DNA of 64,000 bases from Malachius bipustulatus (taxonomy: Eukaryota > Arthropoda > Insecta > Coleoptera > Melyridae), in contig OU342630.1 in assembly GCA_910589415.1 (NCBI GenBank), positions 27,189,867 through 27,253,866 of the forward strand, in the 5' to 3' direction. The translations under genes were made by a program, and so were the position numbers. This document shows, one piece after another, positions 11,046-21,972 of the stretch. Every line of letters begins with the position of its first letter. Within the stretch, counting starts at the first letter, position 1. The notes under the pieces were generated by a model. That model had not been told where the DNA came from. It saw only the letters and a program-made list of their open reading frames with translations, and made no database searches.

Positions 11046-11265
11046 ACATGGTTCATTTTCAAAGAAGCGATGGATAATAATAACCATGTCCTCACCGGTC
11101 AGGTTAGGCATCGCTCCTTTGAAAAACCACTGCTTTAGTATAATACCGGACCGAAGGCAGATGTATATAAAATTACATGGTTCATTTTCAAAGGAGGGAT
11201 GCCTAACCATGACCACTCACCTGACAGCTCAGATCATTGCCAGGTTAGGCATCTCTTTTGAAAAA
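11046..11265. repeat. Duplicated short inverted repeat upstream of oxt
   Basis: ACATGGTTCATTTTCAAAG occurs at 11046 and again at 11175. Each is followed by the opposite arm AGGTTAGGCATC...TTTGAAAA (11101 and 11242). The unit is therefore an inverted repeat (arms pairing as TTTTCAAAGGAG..GATGCCTAACC) present twice in tandem about 130 bp apart. It sits just upstream of the oxt start codon and could belong to the promoter or be a tiny MITE. Confidence 0.6.
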
Positions 11266-11329
11266 ACACCAACATTACTTGTGCCATCAGACATTAACAT
11301 TACAAAGGTGGAAGTACTGGAAGTGTAAA

Positions 11330-12032
11330 CAACAGAATTACCAACAATTTATTTAAGTATGTTCCATCTAAAAACACTTCCTGTTTAAATTTACAATGCA
11401 ATGTTGGGATTACTGATGACCACTACTCAATGAAAAAAAAACTATTTTAAACAAACATTGTGAACAATAATAATTATAGGTGCACCTTTTTTTATAATGG
11501 AGAATAATTTTAAAATAAAAACCCTTTGCTATCATTTTTGTTGCTTTTATTTACCTAAAATGAAAGGTCCCTATCATCCTAATATCCTAAACTTGCAGAC
11601 ATTCTGAATTCGGTATGAATTTTTCAACATTTATGAAATTGTTAGTCATCCATCAGTAATTAACTTATCACAGAAAAATAAAATATTTAGGACCAAAAAC
11701 AAGGCAAACAAGGAATTGAAAATTCAAAATTTTTATAAAACAAACTAATAAGACTGGCATGTTAGTAGCGTAGTATTCTATTTAGGTAAGCTTAGTAAAT
11801 TCACCCTATATTAATTAATACATTAAAATAACTTTACCTCTTCGTTTCCCCAACACTTTTGTTTTTGTAATTTTTTGTTTTTGTAACCAATTGTTATTGA
11901 CATTTCCCCCTGCCCCTGCTCTGCACTCTGCTGATAGTCATCATCATTCATCAGATAGATAGTCTGCTGTGCTGTCACTGCTGTCAGTGCTGTCTGCTGT
12001 TCTGTTAGCTAGTCTAGCACTCTAGTTTCTAG
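11330..12032. other. Intergenic stretch between oxt and the palindromic element
   Basis: AT-rich sequence with a run of CTGCTGTC-like words at about 11925-12000. No gene is seen. It ends at the target duplication of the next element (GTTTCTAG, 12025-12032). Confidence 0.4.
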
Positions 12033-13448
12033 CACGATACACATATACACGGTATGCCGATAGACGATGACGCGCAGGCTGCGTTCCGGTCTTGTGACGT
12101 CACGTGGATCAGATATTACACATGAGATTGCTCATATCTATTTTATTGTTGGAAATAAGTAAATAATTTTTTGTACACATTGCTTTTATGGCTATTTCTG
12201 ATATTCGGTTTAAGGTGAAGGTGGAGATTTATGCTATATATTTAATCATAATCATAGGTTAATTATTTAAAAAGGAATATTTTAAAGAAATATAGGATAT
12301 AAAAATGGTGTCCCAGCTTATTCGAAGCGGTCTCTGTAGGCGAAACGATAAATTTTGAATTTTGCAAATTCAAGCACAGAATCACAATGGCCATAATTTA
12401 AAATAATTTTGGAGCATACAGAGTGTCCCATATGACAGTGGCATATCAAAGTTATGTTTTTTTTTTTAATGGAATGCTCCTAGGTTATTGCATTTTTAGA
12501 TTGTCTGAGAAGAGAAAATAAGATTGGCTTTTACAGTTGGTGTTTAAATTCAAAAGTTTTTTAATTATAAACAAGCGAAAATCGTCATTTTCAAGTTCAA
12601 GACCCTATACAACGAAAACGGCTGAAGATAGAGAAAAACGGCTTATTATATGTCCCTATTTTAACTTTTCATGAACTATCCTATGATGTAGATGAAATGT
12701 TTCTACAGGGTGATAAAAAATTTGAAAAATTCTGAGATTTCTCCACGTGTCACCAAATAAAAAAATTAAAGGAAGTACAAATGTTTCTATACCATAGGAT
12801 AGTACATAAAAAGTTAAAATAGGGACATGTAAACCGTTTTTCTCTATCTTGAACCGTTTTCGTCGTACAGGGTCTTGAACTTGAAAAATGACGATTTTCA
12901 CTTGTTTATAATTCAAAAACTTCTGAATTTAAACACCAACAGTAAAAGCCAATCTTATTTTCTCTTCTCAGACAATCTAAAAATGCAATAACATAGGAGC
13001 ATTCCATTAAAAAAAAACATGACTTTGATATGCCACTGTCATATGGGACATCTGTATACTCCAAAATAATTTTAAATTATGGCCATTGTGATTCTGTGCT
13101 TGAATTTGCAAAATTTTTTGGGAAAAAATTTATCGTTTCGCCTACTAAGACCGCTTCGAATAAGCTGGGACACCATATTTATATCCTATATTTCTTTAAA
13201 ATATTCCCTTTTAAATAATTAACCTATGATTATGATTAAATATAGCATAAATCTCCACCTCCATATTTACCCGAATATCAGAAATAGCCATAAAAGCAAT
13301 GTGTACTAAAAATTATTTACTTATTTCTAACAATAAAATAGATATGAGCAATCTCATGTGTAATATCTGATCCACGTGACGTCATTGTGCAGTAGTTGAC
13401 CAAAATAGAAAACGCTATCGGCATACCGTGTATATTATGTGTATCGTG
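12033..13448. mobile_element. 1.4 kb near-complete palindrome with 8 bp target duplication (wrapper W1, copy 1)
   Basis: The left arm (from CACGATACACATATACACGG) and the right arm are reverse complements along essentially the whole element, with its centre near 12735. An exact 8 bp target duplication GTTTCTAG flanks it (12025-12032, 13449-13456). Internal landmarks on both arms include GACGTCACGTGGATCAGA, GTGTCCCAGCTTATTCGAAG and GGAGCATA/TATACTCC. It encodes no convincing protein; open frames inside are palindrome artefacts. TIR and 8 bp duplication would fit a hAT-like fold-back, but the class is open. Confidence 0.85.
12419..13054. mobile_element. TA-flanked inner palindrome (core A) centred in the W1 element
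   Basis: This layer begins CAGAGTGTCCC and ends with the inverse, each bordered by TA. It shares its body with palindromes at 28936-29535, 57086-57694 and 63122-63981. Common words include AGATTGTCTGAGAAGA, TTATAAACAAG, AAAACGGCT and GGCTTACATGTCCCTAT-like sequence, with TACAGGGTGAT near the centre. Directly outside it the W1 arms read ..TTTTGGAGCA-TA and TA-TACTCCAAAA.., so it sits at the dyad of the outer palindrome. Confidence 0.8.
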
Positions 13449-13534
13449 GTTTCTAGTTACTCACTCAGTGAAGTTGAAGCTCAGAAATTCTGAAGTCTGA
13501 AGTATTATGTCTGACTCGAGACGAGAGACGATAC

Positions 13535-13865
13535 CACGATACACATATACGCGGTATGCTGATAGACGATGACGCGCAGGCTGCGTTCCGGGCTTGTACG
13601 TCACGTGGTTCTAAGATTACACATGAGATTGCTCATATCTTTTTTATTGTCAGGAATAATTAAAGATTTTTCTATAATAAATCTAGCACAAAGAAAACCA
13701 CAAGCAAAAAGGATGGAAGCAATATAATTTGACATTTATTTTATAAACAACCTTGCCGCGATTAATACTTATTCAAGTCAAAATAAAACCACATGACGTC
13801 ATTGCGCAGTAATAACAAATAGTAACAGCAATCGGCATATACGGTGTATATTTATGTGTATCGTG
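13535..13865. mobile_element. Short element with W1 termini, different core (copy 2)
   Basis: It starts CACGATACACATATACGCGG and ends ..TATGTGTATCGTG. The outer 130 bp match W1 copy 1 (GACGCGCAGGCTGCG, ACGTCACGTGG, TGAGATTGCTCATATCT). The interior (AAAGATTTTTCTATAATA...CCGCGATTAATACTTA) is unlike copy 1 and matches the copy near 50401-50980. No target duplication is visible. Confidence 0.75.
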
Positions 13866-14062
13866 GGCCAGCGGAGAACCACACTAGGCCACGCCAGTCA
13901 CGATTTTAAGGTCCTCTGCAAGGTCATTTGAACGGCATGCATGTTTGTCAAATTGAATTTTAATATTTTATTTAGCTCATTTTGTGGTCATTTCAAGAAA
14001 AAGATTGAATCATTATTTGTCAAAGAACAGTTCCAATGACGAAATAGTATATTGTATACCTA

Positions 14063-14162
14063 GGCGGTAAAGTGGCACTTTTCAGGCCTCAAGAAGATAT
14101 GGCCAGGCGAGGCGCAGCCGAGGCTGGCCACTTCTTGAGGCCTGAAAAGACACTTTACCGCC
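14063..14162. repeat. 100 bp GC-rich hairpin
   Basis: GGCGGTAAAGTGGCACTTTT at the left pairs with the reverse complement ending CTTTACCGCC at 14162, with a second GC-rich stem (TGGCCAGGC../..GGCTGGCCA) inside. A related word (GTGGCACTTT near 14611) and an inverted pair ATTTTTTATCCTAC (about 14177 and 14667) suggest it belongs to a larger MITE spanning to about 14680. Confidence 0.6.
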
Positions 14163-14689
14163 GTGGTTTACACATAATTTTTTATCCTACACAATAATAA
14201 TAATAATAATATTTTTTTTTTTGAAAAAAAAATTGTTTTGAAAGAAAATTTATTGAATACCTACATATGTTTGCTTAATACATTACTATCAGTAAGCGTA
14301 GATTAGTTAAATTACAATCAGTAATTTATTTATATATTTATGGATAACATTAATAGTGAACGTTGGATTTTGAATAAATTGAATATTACAATAATTATTA
14401 TTGAAAGAAATTCCTTGTTTGGATAAATTTGACATCAGTACCTCACTATTAGTATTTAATTTGCTGGGTCTTGCTGGTCTATTGACATTGACAGATTGAC
14501 ATACAGCTATAGCTTGCTTGCTATTGGTTCCCTCTGGAAATAGCATTCAATTGCAATTGGGTGGCCCTCTAGCGTGAAAATATAAAAATAATTTTACCGC
14601 CTAGGCATGAAAAGTGGCACTTTCTCCGGGGGCATGCAGTCGAGAAAGTTCAATTTTCTTATGGGGTAGGATAAAAAATAAATTAATTA

Positions 14690-15426
14690 TTGAAAATGAA
14701 AAGTGGTCCAATTTTCTTGTTATGTAAATAAAAATAATACAATCTGCCCACGTCGTCGTCACTATAAGCAATAAGTATTATCAAATACACTATAGATAAT
14801 AATAAGTGCAGCTTTCCGCTATTTACATGTAATAAAAAAGGGGTAATAGGGTATACCTTGATGTGTTACCGACACTAACGCTTTGCTAGAGCATCTTGGT
14901 AGACATACGGACGGCAGAGTGATCTTTAAGACACTTCTATTTTTTTGCTCTAAATAATTTCCACTAAATTAAGATTTAATTTTGGTCGTTACTCTATGCA
15001 TTTATGCATTCTATTGATTTATTGTTGAAATATGAGTTTAATTGTCACTAGTAATTATTATAAATTACTTCCAGAGGTAACGAAAGGATATCCTGTATGC
15101 GCGCGGTTATAAAAGTGGCTTGGCGAAACTCTGTTGGGATATAAATAAACGCGCCTGGATACCGGATGTTATGAACTTATGACTGAATAGGTATTATGAC
15201 ATTGACATTAATGAAGAAACGAAAAAGAAGATGAAAAGAGAAAAGAAAAAGATTTCTGTTGACAGTGTTGACTAGTTTTATTATGATTTTTATTCAATGG
15301 TTTAAATAAAAATAAATGTGCTCTCAGATCTCAGATCAACAGTGCCAGTGTGCGTGTGCTTATGTTTTTATAAACTTTTATAAGTCCTTATTCCGACTTA
15401 ATTTTATTATTTTAATATTTTATAAT
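14690..15426. other. 5' flank of TSR2
   Basis: No other gene is seen. A TATAAA-type word occurs near 15108, but the TSR2 promoter cannot be identified with confidence. The start codon at 15427 lies in a plain AT-rich leader. Confidence 0.35.
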
Positions 15427-18400
15427 ATGGAGGAAGAAATATTATCTAAAGTAATGTGGCAAATATTTTCCAATTGGACAGCACTAAAGTTGGCTGTTGA
15501 ACATTCTATGGCAGGACCAAACAGTCGCCAGGTAGGTTTCCTTTAAATTTCGATAAACTTTGTATTTCTTTTTTTTTATATTTAAATGTAAAACTTGTAT
15601 TTTTGTTCATGTGCTGAAGAGCACATTCAACAAAATTCAAAGTTGTGGTACATTTGGATTTCCTTTATTCTTTATTGATGATGATGATAATATAATTTAT
15701 CTTGTTGGTTATCATGAAGTAAAAAATATCCCTACTGGCAGTAAGTAATGAATAAACACGAATTAAAGAGTTCTTTTTTCATATCTTTATAAATGTTCAT
15801 AATTATCAATAAAGGAAGAAAAATGACTAGACATGTCCTAGAAATACTGCAAAATTTGAGCTTTTTTCACAAAGCGTGGCAGCGTTCATGGAATAATAGC
15901 CCTCTAATAAGCAGACTTTTTCTACAAGCAAATACATTTTATTATTTTAATCACTCTTCAGCGGACAGGGTGCTGCTCCAATAAAGGGATCATTAGATGT
16001 TGATACAAAAGGATATTAATCTGAATATACATATAACACGGGACTTCCCCAACTTTATAAGGGACTTCCCAAGTCCCATGTGGGACTCCCCCTGTCCCTA
16101 TTTGATAAAATCGCCTGTATACTCGAATTCGGTCTAAATAGTCCCATGTATCAGTTAAGAATACACATACTCAAAATATTTTCATCTTCTCATGATATAC
16201 TGATGACCACATTTCAATAGCAAAAAAAACCGTATGTCTAAATAATTCATGTTAGTAAATACTAAATCATTCAAACACAATTGAAATCTACACGAGATTA
16301 TTCTTCAATGCCGGTTAAAGGTGAAAGACAACTATTAGGTACCTAACTATTTACATCCACATGTCCTAAGTTCCATCAATTTTTTCGGGACCGAGAAGCG
16401 AAATAGAGGTGCTGGGTGGGTAAGAAGCTGAATACATGGAATATTTCGTTAGTTATATTACCCCTAAGTGCTATAAGTGCATAGACCACTCTGTTGTCAT
16501 CGAAAAATTGCCGGGTTTTGGTTTCGCACATTCCCTTGTGAAGTTCTTTGAATCCTACCTCTCAGACAGAACTAACTATGTGTATTAGTTAATATTAGTT
16601 ACTAATATTAGTTACTAATTAAAAGTTATAAAATTAGTTAATATTAGTTAATATGTTAAAATTATTATTATTATATTAAATGCTTCACTTAGCTTCAGGC
16701 TAAGGTATTTAAAATATTCGCTAGTAAACACCGGGTGCAAACCATGCTCCTAAGGTGTTTCTTTTAGACGGATGACTATTGTTCAGCGCTACAAAATCTT
16801 CCGTAAAATGTGCGCTGTACTTAGCACTACGGCTTTTTGCATACTAAGAAGATTGTGTTTTCCGGGGATTTCTTTTATTAAAATAGTTGTGGTTTTAGAG
16901 ATGAATCCTGTTGCCCCGATGATGACTGGAATGACTTTAGCCTTCATGTTCCACATCCTCTGTATCTCAATCTGTAAATCTTTATATTTGAGCTTTTTCT
17001 CCGCTTCCTTGGCTGTGAGATTGTAATCCGATGGGACTGCGACATCTATTATAAGGCATTGTTTCGCTTTCTTATCCTTCAGTAGCAGATCGGGTTTAAT
17101 AGCCTTAATTTCTCTATCGGTATATGTATCTTCTCATCCCATAAAAGTGTTATGTTTGGGTTATCGATCACCGGATCAGGTTGGTGCTCGTACCATTTTT
17201 CCTTCACTTCAGTATTATAATGCCTGCATATATTCCAATGCAGTTGCTTTGCCACTTTGTTATGTCGGTCGAGGTATTCTTTTTTTGCCAGGATAGGGCA
17301 GCCAGATACCAGATGATGTGTTGTTTCATTGAACGATCGGCAAAGTCTGCATTTTACGTCTTTGGCAGTTTTTAGAATTTTTGTTTTCAAATAGTTTGTT
17401 GCTAACGCCTGGTCTTGACAAGCTGTTATGAGTGCTTCAGTTTCTGCTTTTATATTTCCCTTCACTAGCCACGTCCAAGTCTGACTCTGATCGATTTCTT
17501 CCTTATTCACCTCATTCGCAATTTGACCGTGTAGGGGTTTGGCTTTCCATTTTGTCATTAGATCTTCTTTAATTCTTTCTTTCATTCTCTGTTTCATCTT
17601 TTTAATTATTTTTATTTCAGGTTTACTTATATTTCCACCTTCAGTAGGGGTTGTTTCTTCTGTTGCCTCCTCCTCAATTTGTTGTGGTCTGCTATGTCTG
17701 TAAACCATGCCGAGATATTTTTCGTTTTTTTTCAGTTTTAAGTATTTGGACAGCCCTGTTAAGGCAATGTTGTAGGTGGTTTCTAAACTTATCATACCTC
17801 TGCCCCCCTCTCGCCTAGGGATATAGAGTCGGTCAATATCTGCTCGCGGATGTAGTGCGCCATGCATTGTAAGGAGTTTTTATATTATTATTATTATTAT
17901 TATTATTATAGTGGATATAGATCTCTTGAATTTGTACCGCCTTCGGGTGTTCCGCAGGGATCGAATTTGGGCCCATTACTATTTTTGCTTTTTATTAACG
18001 ACTTGAGTTCGGTAATCAATAGCAATCATCTGTTTTTTGCTGACGATCTAAAGATATTTTCTAAAATTACAAACCCCAGTGACTGCGTATACCTTCAGCT
18101 GGATCTGGATCGAGTCCAGCAGTGGTGTCAACGTAATAATCTCTTATTGAATGCATCTAAGTGCTGGGTGGTTACATATACTAGGAATTTATCTTCGATA
18201 GTATACCCGTATGCAATCGATACGTCACTGCTGTCTCGTAGCAGTTTGATCAAGGACCTAGGAGTGTGGTTTGATTCTAAACTTACATTTGATAGTCACA
18301 TTGACTCAATGATTGCCTCCTCCATTAAAATGTTAGGCTTCATAGTTAGGAACTGCAAGTCATTTAATAATATATCGGTGCTTAAGACCTTGTACTACGC

Positions 18401-21400
18401 ATATGTTCGATCCCGGCTAGAATATGGAAGTCTGATCTTTTACCCACACTATGAGGTACACAAAACTAGAATTGAATCTGTTCAAAGAAGATTTCTTAAA
18501 TATCTGAAATTTAAAGTGGATGGAATCTACCCGCCAACTGGCTTCGATCATTGTACTCTTTTGAACACCTTTGGTTTCCACAGTCTCGAACTAAGAAGAA
18601 AGCTGTTGTGTGTTACATTCTTGTTTAATTTAGTGAATGGTAATAATATTGATTGCGCTGTTTTGTTGGATCAGATAGACATACATGTTCCTAGACTTAA
18701 CGGTAGGCACCAGGTTACATTCAGCACTCAAACTGCCAGAACGAACCTATATCTAAAATCTCCTATTTATGTAATGTGTACTACATTCAACAATATCAGT
18801 CATGCTTGTGATATATTTTTTGATAGCTTGGGGAAGTTGATTGGTATAGCTGCTGATTTACTTTGAGGGTTGCGTTGTGTGTTAGATAAGATGTCTTGAC
18901 CACATTTGTATCTCTGTACTTTTATATTTTATATTTATTACTTTATATTTTTTGTTACTTTAGATTTATTACTTGAGTTGTTTTAATTGGATTGGGACTG
19001 CAATTGTAAAATTCTGTTTGGTTGTCCTGTAATTGGGTATCTACCTGTTGGGCAATAAAGACTTATTATTATTATTTCTTCTGCATATATGTAGCATCTC
19101 GGGTCTCATCTCCCGGCGGCAAGCAACCATGTCGGGCTATCACCAAGACAAGGTCGCCATAGAAGTTCTACTACATGTGTTTAGTTTGTGTGTTGTGTCA
19201 ATTCTGTTAAATGTGTCGGATGTTCATCTATTTGTATGTCTGCGTACAGAAATTTTCTAACGATGTGACATGTACTTATTATTGTGGCTTTCTGTAGTTC
19301 TATGTACGTATTTTTGTGCATTTTGAGTGTCTGTAAGCTTTTATGTAGTGTATATGGTACAACCCCTGTAGAGGACAAGACTATCGGTACGATGACTACC
19401 CTGTCCATCCTCCAGAGGCGTCGCACCTCCTGTGCTAGATCTATGTATTTTGTATGTTTTTCGGTGTCCGTTTTCTGCAAGTTGTGTGTATTGGGTATCG
19501 CTATATCTATTATATATTATGTATTTTTGTTTTCTTTGTCTATTAATGTGATGTCTGGTGTGTTATGATGAATTGTTTTGTCTGTGATGATGGCTCTGTC
19601 ATAGTATAATTTGTGAGTGCTATTTTCTAATACTGTTTGCGGGTTGTATTTGTAATATGGTGTATACATGTCGATGAGTTTGTACTGAGCTGCGAGTTTT
19701 TGATGTACAATGTTCGCCACCTGGTTGTGTCTATGTAGATAGTCGGTTTGTGTAAGTATTCTGCATCCAGCTGTAATGTGTTGTATTGTTTCCTGTGATA
19801 AATGACATTTTCTGCATGTATTGTCTGTGATTGTGGTGTCCTTGAGTATATGTTTTCTGTAGTTTTTAGTATTTATTGTTTGATCCTGTATAGCAATCAT
19901 GAACCCTTCGGTCTCCCCAAAAAGGTTCCCACAACTAAGCCACTTGTTCGACGCCTGTTTGTCGACATGGTTCTGGCTCAGCTCATGGGGGTGTCTCCCA
20001 TGGAGTTCCTTCTGGGTCCACGACTGCTGTTTTGTATTATTATCTGTTATGTGTAGCTCCAAGTTTTTGTTATGTAGGTTTAAAGGTGTGTTGTTTCTGT
20101 CTGCGATATTTACGGCTTTGTGTAGTTTGGACGTGGTTTGTTTTGCGTGAAAGAACTCTCGAAGATTATTTATCTGTTTGTGGTGCAGATTGGGTATGTC
20201 AATAAGGCCTCTTCCTCCCATCTCTCTAGGTAGAGTCAGCCTTTCTGTGGCTGATTTAGGATGATGTTGTTTGTGTCTTGTGAGTGTTGTTCGGGTTTTT
20301 CTCTGGAGGTCTTCTAAGTCTGTCTGTGTCCATTGTATAACTCCAAACGAGTATGTCAGTGTCGGTACAGCGTATGTGTTTATTGCTTTTATTGTGTTTT
20401 TGGCATTCAGTTTTGTTTTTAATATTTGGTTTAGTCTGTTTATGTACGTTTTTCTTAGTGTTTGTTTTATTTGTGTATGTTCTGTGAGCTTGGCCTGCTG
20501 GAAACCAAGATATTTATAGACCTCGCCCTCTTCCATGGATTCAATCTTGTCGCCATTTTCAAGAGCGAATTCACCTGCCACCAGAGTTCCTTTTTCGATG
20601 TTGAGAGTTTTACATTTCTCCAACCCAAACTCCATATGTATGTCCTGTGAGAATGTGTGTGTAATTTTCAGCAGATGTTGCAGCTGTGTTTGTGTGGATG
20701 CGTATAATTTTATATCATCCATGTATAGCAGATGCGACAGAGTATAGTGTGTTGTTTTGTTGTCTCTGATGTTGAATCCATAATTTGAATTATTCAGCAT
20801 GTTTGAGAGTGGATTCAAGGTAAGGCACCACAGTGGACTCAATGAGTCCCCCTGGAATATGCCTCGACGTATAGGTATTTCTTCTGTAGTTATAGTTGTT
20901 TTATTGAGCGTAAGACGTAGTGTAGTTCTCCAGTGTGTCATAATGTTCTCGAGGAAGGCGATGAGCGTGGGGTGAATTTTGTAAATGTTTAATATGTGTA
21001 TCAGCCAAGTATGTGGTGTGCTGTCAAATGCTTTTTTGTAATCTATGTATGCCATGTTTAATTGTCTATGTTGTCTATGTGCCTGACGCAGAACCACTGA
21101 GTCGATAAGGAGTTGTTCTTTGCATCCCATGTGGTTTCTGCGGCATCCCTTCTGCTGTTCTGTGAGTGCGTTATTGTTTTCCAGATGAGAGTATATTTTG
21201 TTTGTTATGTTTGAAGTCAGAATTTTGTAAATTGTTGGGAGACATGTTATTGGTCTGTATTGTGTAGGGTTTTCTGTATTATTATTTTTTGGCATCATAT
21301 ATGTGATGCCCTGTGTAAAGAATGCAGGCGTGTTCTGCGGATTATTGAGGATATCTGTAAAATGTGTGGCCAGTTTCGGATGTAGGCATGTGAACTTCTT

Positions 21401-21925
21401 GTACCAGAAGTTATGGATGTTGTCTATCCCGGGTGCCTTCCAGTTATGAATGTTTTTGATTGTATCGCTTATGTCTCGTGGTGTAATCTCGCTGAATTGC
21501 ATGTCTGTGATGTTTTGTGTATGTTTTTCCTCCTCTCTGATCCAACTCGCGTCCTTGCTATGCTGGACCGGATTGGACCAAAGGGACGACCAGTATCGTG
21601 TGAGTTCTTCTCTTGTGGGTGTTTCATAGTTATTTTTCTGTGAACTATTTTGATTCATGTTTCTATAGAATATTTTTTCGTTTTCTGTAAACTGTTTGTT
21701 GTGTTGTTTTCGCTGAGTGCATGTTCTGTATCTACGTAGTCTTTGCGTTTTGGCTGCAAGTTTCTGTTTCAAGGTGTCCATGTATTCAGTGATGTGTTGG
21801 TTATGATGTTCATGTTTTGTGTGAGTTTTTACTGTCTTGAAAAGGTGCATATGCTTCATCAGTGTTTTGGATCTATTATTTTGTAGATATTGTGTGAGCC
21901 GGCCCAGATTTCGTCGAATTTCGTC

Positions 21926-21972
<47 letters not shown>

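Larger units (their letters stand above)
16470..19063 (+). mobile_element. CR1/Jockey-like LINE fragment split by an R4 element
   Basis: The reverse-transcriptase reading DHSVVIEKLPGFGFAH..SYLSDRTNYVY (16470-16586) continues at 17910 as SGYRSLEFVPPSGVPQG. Joining the two flanks gives an uninterrupted RT, so the intervening DNA is a later insertion. The second part runs FINDLSSV, LFFADDLKIF (catalytic FADD), VQQWCQRNNLLLN, KDLGVWFDSKL and YYAYVRSRLEYGS to a stop at 18866. The 3' end carries AATAAAGACTTATTATTA near 19054. It is 5' truncated; no endonuclease domain is present. Confidence 0.85.

Noticed and set aside
10713..11138. 141-codon plus-strand frame across oxt exon 1
   Set aside because: It overlaps the well-supported oxt anchor exon on the other strand and has no family resemblance.
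12656..13218. Open frames of 86 and 62 codons inside the W1 palindrome
   Set aside because: They read through opposite arms of the same palindrome and match no protein family; their openness follows from AT-rich inverted repeats.
13527..13873. 8 bp target duplication for the second W1 element
   Set aside because: GACGATAC and GGCCAGCG do not match, so no duplication is claimed for this copy.
17881..17910. (TTA)n tract as an independent microsatellite
   Set aside because: It coincides with an R4 element boundary and restores LINE codons when removed, so it is part of the insertion.
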